Positions 58,177 through 64,000 of a stretch of 64,000 nucleotides of DNA are shown piece after piece. Position numbers and translations under genes: made by a program. The notes under the pieces are model-generated. The model was not told the origin of the DNA and searched no databases. It saw nothing but the letters and a program-made list of their open reading frames with translations. This stretch comes from an uncultured Bacteroidota bacterium (lineage in GTDB: Bacteria > Bacteroidota > Bacteroidia > Bacteroidales > WCHB1-69), in contig CADADB010000002.1 in the NCBI GenBank assembly GCA_902786595.1, positions 419-64,418 of the forward strand. The letters are read 5' to 3'. Numbering within the stretch: position 1 is the stretch's first letter; every line of letters starts with the position of its first letter.

Positions 58177-59379
58177 ATGAATACATCAAGACAAATTTCG
58201 AATGATTTATGGTATATCGGGGCTTCCGACAGAAGGTTAGCCCTTTTTGAGAACATGATGCCCATTCCGAGCGGCACCTCCTACAACGCATACGTGTTCA
58301 CGGATGAGAAAACGGCCCTTTTGGACACCGTTGATCAAGCGGTCGGCGCGCAATTCCTTGAGAATCTGACAGCTGTGCTGGCTGGACGTGCATTGGATTA
58401 TGTGGTGGTGCACCATGTGGAACCTGACCATCTGGCTTCCTTGCAGGAAGTGTTGGTGCGCTGGCCTAATACGGTCATCGTGTGCAGTTTGCAGGCCTCC
58501 CGCTTCATGAAACAATTCATGGAAATTCCTGAACATATTCAATTCCAGATTGTTAAAGAAGGGGACACCTTGAATATCGGCAAGCATGTGTTGAACTTCG
58601 TGGGCGCGCAGATGGTACATTGGCCCGAGGTGCTGGTCTCTTACGACACCACCGACAAAGTCCTCTTCTCCGCCGACGCTTTCGGTACGTTTGGTGCGCT
58701 GAACGGCAATCTCTATGCCGACGAAGTTAATTTCGACCGCGAATGGATGTACGAAGCCCGTCGCTATTATACTAACATTGTAGGAAAGTACGGTATGCAG
58801 GTACAGAATCTTCTCAAGAAGGCCGCCACGCTTGACATCGCCATGATTTGCCCGCTCCACGGACCCATTTGGCGCAAGGATTTCGGTAACTTTATTGAGA
58901 AATACGACAAGTGGAGCCGTTACGAGCCCGAAGACAAGGAAGTTCTCGTCATTTATGGTTCTATGTACGGCCATACGGAATCGGTGGCTACCGTTTTGTC
59001 AGGTATGTTGGCCGACAAGGGCTGCCGCAACGTGCGCATGTACGATGTTTCCGCTACCCACGTATCTTACTTGGTGTCAGAATCTTTCCGTTGCAGCCAT
59101 ATCGTGCTCGTTGCCCCGACCTACAACGGCGGTCTCTATCCTCCGATGGAGAACTATCTGCTCGACATCAAGGCGCATCTGTTGCAGAACCGCACCTTCA
59201 CAGTGATTGAGAACGGCTCTTGGGCACCCGTTTCCGGCAATGCCGTCAAAACCATCCTCGGCGAGATGAAGAACACCACCGTCCTTGAACCCGCCATCAC
59301 CTTCAAGTCCGCCATGAAAGAAGCGCAACGCGCTGAATTGGAGACCCTTGCAAATGCAATTGTCGAATCATTACTCTAA
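58177..59379 (+). CDS. Flavodiiron protein (FprA-type oxygen/NO reductase)
   Basis: A 400-residue two-domain enzyme. The beta-lactamase-fold half holds the diiron site: VVHHVEPDHLASL (His80, Glu82, Asp84, His85), the His in AQMVHWPEVLVSYD, the Asp in LFSADAFGTFG and the His in CPLHGPIW. The flavodoxin half begins around residue 260 with VLVIYGSMYGHTESVAT (FMN phosphate loop) and VAPTYNGGLYPPMENY. All iron ligands are present. It reduces O2 to water or NO to N2O and protects anaerobes. It lies 34 bases before the NfnAB-like flavoenzyme gene, a possible source of reducing power. Confidence 0.95.
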   Translation: MNTSRQISNDLWYIGASDRRLALFENMMPIPSGTSYNAYVFTDEKTALLDTVDQAVGAQFLENLTAVLAGRALDYVVVHHVEPDHLASLQEVLVRWPNTVIVCSLQASRFMKQFMEIPEHIQFQIVKEGDTLNIGKHVLNFVGAQMVHWPEVLVSYDTTDKVLFSADAFGTFGALNGNLYADEVNFDREWMYEARRYYTNIVGKYGMQVQNLLKKAATLDIAMICPLHGPIWRKDFGNFIEKYDKWSRYEPEDKEVLVIYGSMYGHTESVATVLSGMLADKGCRNVRMYDVSATHVSYLVSESFRCSHIVLVAPTYNGGLYPPMENYLLDIKAHLLQNRTFTVIENGSWAPVSGNAVKTILGEMKNTTVLEPAITFKSAMKEAQRAELETLANAIVESLL

Positions 59380-59413
59380 CCCCAATAACCTTCTAACCCT
59401 TTAACCCATAATT

Positions 59414-61690
59414 ATGTATAAAATCGTCAAAAAGGAAGAACTAGGTCAGGATACCTTCCTGATGGAGGTGGAAGCCCCGAAAATCGCACAATCGGTGCTG
59501 CCCGGACAGTTTGTCATCGTGAAGGCGAACGAGACCGCCGAGCGAATTCCGTTAACCGTCAGTGACACGTTTCTACCTGATGGAACTATTACTTTGGTAA
59601 TCAAAGCGATAGGAGTTTCTACCCGAAAAATAGTCTCCTTTCCCGTGGGCGGTTTTTTCCATGATGTGGTGGGTCCGTTGGGCAATCCGTCGGCCTTCAT
59701 CCATCGTCCGATCGGCATGTTGCGCCGGTCGCGCTACTGTTTCATAGCGGGAGGTGTTGGCATCGCGCCGGTCTTTCCATTGGTAAAGTGGATGTCACAA
59801 CACGGGCTGGAGTGCGATGTCATCATCGGGGCCCGCAACGCGTCGCTGCTCTTCTACATCGAGCAGTTCCGCAAAATCACCAACAACCTCTACATCACCA
59901 CGGATGACGGTTCCATGGGTTTCAAGGGCACGGTGAACGACATGCTGGATTATCTGGTTCATCATGAGGGTCGCCGCTACGATGAGATCACGGCCATTGG
60001 CCCGATGATTATGATGAAGTTTGTGTCGTTGAAAGCCAAGGAGTTAGGAATTCCCTGCGTGGTGAGTCTCAACTCGCTGATGGTGGACGGTACGGGCATG
60101 TGTGGCGCGTGCCGTGTGCAGATTGGCGGCCAAACGAAGTTCACCTGCGTGGATGGTCCCGAGTTCGACGCCTCCCTCATCAATTTCGACGAGTGTATGC
60201 ACCGTCAAGCTATGTATGACCATATTGAGGGTCGTAAGTTATTGGAAGAAGAAGAAATACGTGAAAATCACCAATGTCATATCGGCGGTATCGCACATGA
60301 GGCCCTTCCACCAAAATCACGCGTGCCGGTGCGCGAGCAAGCGCCCGAGGTGCGTCGTTCAAACTTTAGGGAGGTTTGTTTCGGCTACAATGCCGAAGAG
60401 GCGGTGGAAGAGGCTCGCCGATGTTTGACCTGCAAAAATCCGCAATGTGTGAGCGGCTGCCCGGTGCATATCCGCATTCCCGACTTCATCTCGCTGATCA
60501 AGGACGGACAGTTCGACAAAGCCGCCACCTTGATACGAGAGGACACCGCGCTGCCGTCTGTGTGTGGTCGCGTGTGCCCGCAGGAGAGCCAGTGCGAAGG
60601 CAAGTGCATCCTCGGCCGCAAGGGTGATCCTGTGGCCATCGGCAAATTGGAGCGTTTCATCGGTGACTGGTCGATGAAGAACAAAATCGTGGCACAGAAA
60701 CCCACGGTTCGGAAAGGCCAGAAAGTGGCCGTGGTGGGCAGTGGTCCCGCCGGACTGACCTGCGCCAAAGAGCTGCGCTGTATGGGCTACGATGTCACAG
60801 TGTATGAGGCACTTCACGAGTTTGGTGGCGTGCTCGTCTATGGCATTCCGGAGTTCCGCTTGCCGAAAAAAGACATTGTGAAGCCCGAAATCGACACCAT
60901 CAAGAATCTCGGTGTGCGTTTTGAGAGCGATGTGGTGATAGGCCGCACGATGTCAGTCGATGATCTGATGGAAAAATGGTGTTATGATGCTGTTTTCATC
61001 GCATCGGGTGCAGGATTCCCCAATTTCATGAACATTGAGGGCGAAAACCTTTGCGGTGTGGTCTCCGCGAATGAGTTTTTGACGAGAAATAACCTGCTGT
61101 TCTCCTACAAGGAGCATTACGAAACCCCGAACTTCGTTGGTAAGAAGGTGACGGTGGTGGGTGGCGGCAACGTGGCTATGGATGCGGCCCGCACGGCCAT
61201 CCGTCTCGGGGCGGAAGTCCATATTGTCTATCGTCGTTCCGAGGAGGAGTTGCCTGCTCGTCGCGAGGAGGTACACCATGCCAAGGAGGAGGGCATCGAC
61301 TTCCAGCTGCTGACCAATCCGGTGCGCATTCTCGGTGACGAAAAGGGCTGGGTGTGCGGTATGGAGTGCGTCCGTATGGAGCTGACGGAACCCGATGCTT
61401 CGGGTCGCCGTCGTCCGGTGAAGATTCCCGGCTCCGAGTTTGTCTTGGACACCGATATGGTCATTATGTCCATCGGCACTTCGCCTAACCCGCTGATTTA
61501 CACTACGACGCAAGGTTTGGATGTCAATAGTCATGGCTGCATTGTGGCCGATGAGGTAGGGGCTACCTCACGGGAGGGGGTCTTTGCCGGCGGTGACATT
61601 GTTTCCGGCGCGGCCACGGTCATTCTCGCCATGGGCGCGGGAAAGAGCGCGGCGAAGGCAATTGACGAGTATTTGAGGAAAAGAGGATAA
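59414..61690 (+). CDS. Fused NfnAB-like NADPH/ferredoxin flavoenzyme (DHODB-like plus GltD-like)
   Basis: A 758-residue fusion. Residues 1 to about 270 are a ferredoxin reductase-like unit: FAD site ERIPLTVSDTF, NAD site CFIAGGVGIAPVFPLVKW, and a [2Fe-2S] loop MVDGTGMCGACRV with Cys230, Cys233 and Cys245; Asp225 may be the fourth ligand, as in NfnA. Residues about 320-758 match GltD/NfnB: two [4Fe-4S] sites (CLTCKNPQCVSGCPVH, SVCGRVCPQESQCEGKC), FAD site VAVVGSGPAGLTCAKEL, NADPH site VTVVGGGNVAMDAARTA, and VFAGGDIVSGAATVILAMG. Separate in Thermotoga, fused here. It probably links NADH, NADPH and ferredoxin pools (electron bifurcation). It follows the flavodiiron gene and ends at a terminator. 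Confidence 0.9.
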   Translation: MYKIVKKEELGQDTFLMEVEAPKIAQSVLPGQFVIVKANETAERIPLTVSDTFLPDGTITLVIKAIGVSTRKIVSFPVGGFFHDVVGPLGNPSAFIHRPIGMLRRSRYCFIAGGVGIAPVFPLVKWMSQHGLECDVIIGARNASLLFYIEQFRKITNNLYITTDDGSMGFKGTVNDMLDYLVHHEGRRYDEITAIGPMIMMKFVSLKAKELGIPCVVSLNSLMVDGTGMCGACRVQIGGQTKFTCVDGPEFDASLINFDECMHRQAMYDHIEGRKLLEEEEIRENHQCHIGGIAHEALPPKSRVPVREQAPEVRRSNFREVCFGYNAEEAVEEARRCLTCKNPQCVSGCPVHIRIPDFISLIKDGQFDKAATLIREDTALPSVCGRVCPQESQCEGKCILGRKGDPVAIGKLERFIGDWSMKNKIVAQKPTVRKGQKVAVVGSGPAGLTCAKELRCMGYDVTVYEALHEFGGVLVYGIPEFRLPKKDIVKPEIDTIKNLGVRFESDVVIGRTMSVDDLMEKWCYDAVFIASGAGFPNFMNIEGENLCGVVSANEFLTRNNLLFSYKEHYETPNFVGKKVTVVGGGNVAMDAARTAIRLGAEVHIVYRRSEEELPARREEVHHAKEEGIDFQLLTNPVRILGDEKGWVCGMECVRMELTEPDASGRRRPVKIPGSEFVLDTDMVIMSIGTSPNPLIYTTTQGLDVNSHGCIVADEVGATSREGVFAGGDIVSGAATVILAMGAGKSAAKAIDEYLRKRG

Positions 61691-61709
61691 GATGATAAGA
61701 AAATGAGAT

Positions 61710-61746
61710 GAAAGAAGGGCTGCCGCATTGCGACAGCCCTTCTTTC
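61710..61746. terminator. Intrinsic terminator between the NfnAB-like gene and the convergent lipoprotein gene
   Basis: A 13-bp perfect stem (GAAAGAAGGGCTG / CAGCCCTTCTTTC) with an 11-base loop. T-rich on one strand and A/G-rich on the other. It sits between converging stop codons and may serve both. Confidence 0.8.
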
Positions 61747-61765
61747 ATTGATGGCGTTTTTACCA

Positions 61766-62683
61766 TTACAATTCCACGGCAGGCCAACCGTAGTCCTGGT
61801 AGTACTTGACGTTGAGGTTGTGTTTTTTTACGTACTCGCGCAGCTGTTCCTGACGGACGGCCTCGCGGACCTTTTCGTTGGAGTGGATGTTCTGGTAGAT
61901 GTCGAAATAGCTGCCGAAGATGCGTTGGGCGCTGGCCTCGTTGCCGGCCCCATCGACAGTTTGCTCGAAGGAAACCACCTTGTACTGGTCGCCTTCCTTC
62001 TTCAGGGTCATTGTGCCTGCGTGGTTGCCGCCTGAGACGCACTTCAGCGTGTCGCCGGATTTGTCGTACCAATACACCCAGAAGTCACCCATGAAGAGTT
62101 CATCCTCCTCGTGTACCATAATCATCATGGGGATGCAGAGTTCGCCTTTCTGGTAGTTCTCGCCAATCTCGTTCACCAAATAGTCGCTGATGGCGTTGCG
62201 CACCACCTGTTCCTTTTTGTTGATGGCGATATGGCGGATGCAGTCGGCCTTGTGTTCGTCGAAGTCGGATATCAGCCATTGGCCGTTCACCTTCTCCATA
62301 TAGAGCTTATGTTCCTCTACGTCAGAAGATTCGTCGAACGAACCATCCTCCCATTTCTGTCGTACCTTGATGGTGGCGACCGCGTGGGTGTTGTCGGTCT
62401 TCTCCACGCCGGCCACTTCAAAGTCGGCGATGGTGCCGCCGTTGCCGGTCACGAAATAGTAGAGCCATTCGTGGTCCATGGCCTCGAACTCCGGCAGCTG
62501 GTTGAACATCGTGTCCAGCACGTTGTAGAAATCTGCTGTCATATACGGTTTCGACTTCTCCGACAGTTCGTGGTCGGGGATGTACTGGCAAAGCTCGGCC
62601 GCACGTTTCTGCAGCTGTTTTTCAGAATCACTACATGCCGCAAACAACAGCGCGGCGATGGCAAAAATCAGGATTTTTTTCAT
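61766..62683 (-). CDS. Lipoprotein of unknown function
   Basis: A 305-residue protein with a clear lipobox (AIAALLFAACSDS, Cys17). The rest looks like two similar alpha+beta halves (about 25-150 and 155-300). The first holds VATIKVRQKWEDGSFDESSD and VNGQWLISDFDEHK, patterns seen in DUF3828 or NTF2-like lipoproteins in which a strand such as DGQWLISDF recurs. The second has FWVYWYDKSGDTLKC and TMTLKKEGDQYKVVSFE. The lack of partners in the neighbourhood gives no clue to function. No promoter match was found; the ATG follows a short AT-rich leader. Confidence 0.65.
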   Translation of the reverse strand: MKKILIFAIAALLFAACSDSEKQLQKRAAELCQYIPDHELSEKSKPYMTADFYNVLDTMFNQLPEFEAMDHEWLYYFVTGNGGTIADFEVAGVEKTDNTHAVATIKVRQKWEDGSFDESSDVEEHKLYMEKVNGQWLISDFDEHKADCIRHIAINKKEQVVRNAISDYLVNEIGENYQKGELCIPMMIMVHEEDELFMGDFWVYWYDKSGDTLKCVSGGNHAGTMTLKKEGDQYKVVSFEQTVDGAGNEASAQRIFGSYFDIYQNIHSNEKVREAVRQEQLREYVKKHNLNVKYYQDYGWPAVEL

Positions 62684-62716
62684 AATATTGTTTTTTTAAT
62701 TGTTGTTTGCAAAAAT

Positions 62717-63523
62717 CTAATCTCTACTTCCGGGCATAAGGTCGATGAAGGTTTTCTTGACCAGTTCGTAAGCTCTGTTCGGATTAAATCGTTCTGCGCC
62801 ACCGCGAAGCAATATGTCCATATCCCCTAAAAATTCCGGAGTTTGTAACTTCAATTCCATATTTTGCACGAATTGCTTATATGTAGGAACCTTCTCCACC
62901 ACAAATTCCATATACTTTTGATAGCATTCCAGCACTCGCGCCACGTCTATCTTTCCGCTTTCCAAAGCCACTTGCAGATCGAACAAGTCGCGACCTTTCT
63001 TCCTTTGGTATAATGCACGCAACTTGGTTCCTATCAGTTCGTTAAGGGTGTAAGTGGTGATTTCACATTTACCGCTAAACCAAGTGTTATGAACTTCAAA
63101 CGGCATTTTTTGTAACCCCAGGACGTTAAAGTGTTCGTAGCAATTGATTTCAATCTTCAGTCGTAAAGGTTGTACTGGTGGAACTTCTGACTCCATACGG
63201 AAGAACATAGTATTGTTGTACCGTTTCTGCTTCGTCACTTTGCCAGGGAGCCACGACAGCACCTCCCCAAGACGGAACAAAATGGGTTTGATGGGACCGG
63301 GATGGATTTGCACGAGGTCAATATCTTCGCTGTAACGAGATTGAGGAGTAAGGTACAGCTTATGCAACGCCGTACCTCCGCGAAATGCCAGTTGCGAAGC
63401 CAAAAATTCATCGTTGAATATGCAGACCAGGGCCTTGCAGATGATGAGGTCTTGTTCGACCATCGCATCAGTGTTCCAAGGCACTTGCTCGTACCATTCT
63501 TGTATGTAGTATTGGGGAATCAT
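62717..63523 (-). CDS. AbiEii-type nucleotidyltransferase toxin
   Basis: A 268-residue protein of the AbiEii/MenA family. The nucleotidyltransferase motifs are LAFRGGTALHKLYL (GG loop), RYSEDIDLVQIH (metal Asp pair), RLKIEINCYEH (third acid) and KLRALYQRKKGRDLFDLQVA (conserved C-terminal motif). Members act as toxins that modify tRNA 3' ends or related targets; AbiE systems cause abortive phage defence. The start overlaps the upstream antitoxin gene by four bases (ATGA), typical of a coupled pair. It lies at the window's right edge, next to housekeeping-like genes, and could be a small acquired unit. Confidence 0.88.
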   Translation of the reverse strand: MIPQYYIQEWYEQVPWNTDAMVEQDLIICKALVCIFNDEFLASQLAFRGGTALHKLYLTPQSRYSEDIDLVQIHPGPIKPILFRLGEVLSWLPGKVTKQKRYNNTMFFRMESEVPPVQPLRLKIEINCYEHFNVLGLQKMPFEVHNTWFSGKCEITTYTLNELIGTKLRALYQRKKGRDLFDLQVALESGKIDVARVLECYQKYMEFVVEKVPTYKQFVQNMELKLQTPEFLGDMDILLRGGAERFNPNRAYELVKKTFIDLMPGSRD

Positions 63524-64000
63524 ATTTCGTCAATTTCAACTTCGTAGTTTATAATAATTTTCCAACGCTTATCTATGAGCATATCATCGCTAACGGCATA
63601 CGTTTGCTTCAGTGGAGTCTTTCGCATTATCCTACCTGTTTGTTTCCATAATGTATAGAGTTTGTCAGCTTGATCCTGCTCTTCAATCTGTTCAAGCAGA
63701 TAGCCAAGACGTTGAATGGTGGCACTGCTGAAATAACTCAGCAATGGCACCTTTTTGTCATCCCAGGAGGTGGCCTCGCACAGTTCCACTAAAAGTTCAG
63801 CAGCTCGGCTCACACCTCCCACTTTGCGTTCTTCTGCCACCACGTCCAAAGCAGTTAATTCAGGTTCTGCCACAGTCATATAGCCAGTCAAGGTCTTCAC
63901 ACGCCTGGTGAATTCAAGTGGCAGATTTTGTCTTAGAGTGAATTGTACGCGTACGCCGTTTTTCATTCCTGAACGGATAGGTCCCCCATTGACCGTTGCT
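63520..64000 (-). CDS. AbiEi-type antitoxin, C-terminal part (cut by window end)
   Basis: The frame is open beyond the window: an ATG exists at 63966 but eleven upstream codons (ending GGPIRSG) stay in frame to the edge. The visible 160 residues match the C-terminal region of AbiEi antitoxins (TVAEPELTALDVVAEERKVG, VSRAAELLVELCEA and a helical end). AbiEi proteins have an N-terminal winged-helix domain that represses the operon; that part would lie to the right. Its stop overlaps the toxin start by four bases. Name assigned mainly from the toxin partner and the C-terminal pattern. Confidence 0.78.
   Translation of the reverse strand, partial: ATVNGGPIRSGMKNGVRVQFTLRQNLPLEFTRRVKTLTGYMTVAEPELTALDVVAEERKVGGVSRAAELLVELCEATSWDDKKVPLLSYFSSATIQRLGYLLEQIEEQDQADKLYTLWKQTGRIMRKTPLKQTYAVSDDMLIDKRWKIIINYEVEIDEI

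Overview
The window reads as chromosomal DNA of an uncultured member of the Bacteroidota, most likely order Bacteroidales. The signs are Bacteroidota-type promoters (-7 box TAnnTTTG before at least 20 units), type IX secretion (T9SS) cargo with two kinds of C-terminal sorting domain, a PorW/SprE-like T9SS lipoprotein, a carboxypeptidase-regulatory-domain TonB receptor, and the pdxA-coaX-OMP-TPR-lptC gene order. Most of the window is ordinary housekeeping sequence with few signs of horizontal transfer. There are three tRNA genes (Asp-GTC, Arg-CCT, Ser-GGA), no rRNA genes and no CRISPR array.

Layout. 0-10 kb: tail of a T9SS type B cargo, C69 dipeptidase, CapA-like phosphoesterase, mreB, FISUMP protein, tRNA-Asp, TonB receptor, pepT, tRNA-Arg. 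10-17 kb (minus strand): pdxA, coaX, outer membrane protein, TPR protein and lptC, then serC and serA. 17-24.8 kb (plus): tRNA-Ser, exbB, a four-helix membrane protein, two exbD genes, a T9SS cargo, yicC, der. 25-28.9 kb: miaB, rlmN and a kinase-RapZ fusion. 29-42.5 kb (minus): polyprenyl synthase-mrdA-rodA; ribE-porW-bactofilin-atpZ-small membrane protein-5-FCL; polA and a phosphoethanolamine transferase.

42.5-49.6 kb is the most unusual region. Two divergent ECF-type sigma factor genes each carry a predicted C-terminal membrane anchor and an extracytoplasmic tail. The minus-strand one is followed by an outer membrane barrel and a small lipoprotein. The plus-strand one ends in WG repeats and is followed by two GIN-domain (DUF2807) surface proteins. 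Both sigma genes carry in-frame copies of a 28-bp palindrome (arms GTAGAGACG/CGTCTCTAC) that also occurs between genes elsewhere in the window. This looks like a pair of one-protein envelope-sensing regulators with their own envelope targets.

49.6-64 kb: mutS, a glycosyltransferase, formimidoyltransferase-cyclodeaminase, a C10 cysteine protease exported by T9SS, a flavodiiron protein next to a fused NfnAB-like flavoenzyme, a lipoprotein, and an AbiE-type toxin-antitoxin pair cut by the right edge.

Many intergenic gaps hold short, degenerate direct repeats (GGTTATNGGTTAT, AAGTCTYAAGTCT, TTGGCTATTAGC, ACTGTTCACTGTTCACT). Several supply stop codons or last codons of neighbouring genes. Identifications rest on motifs and family knowledge; no database search was run.
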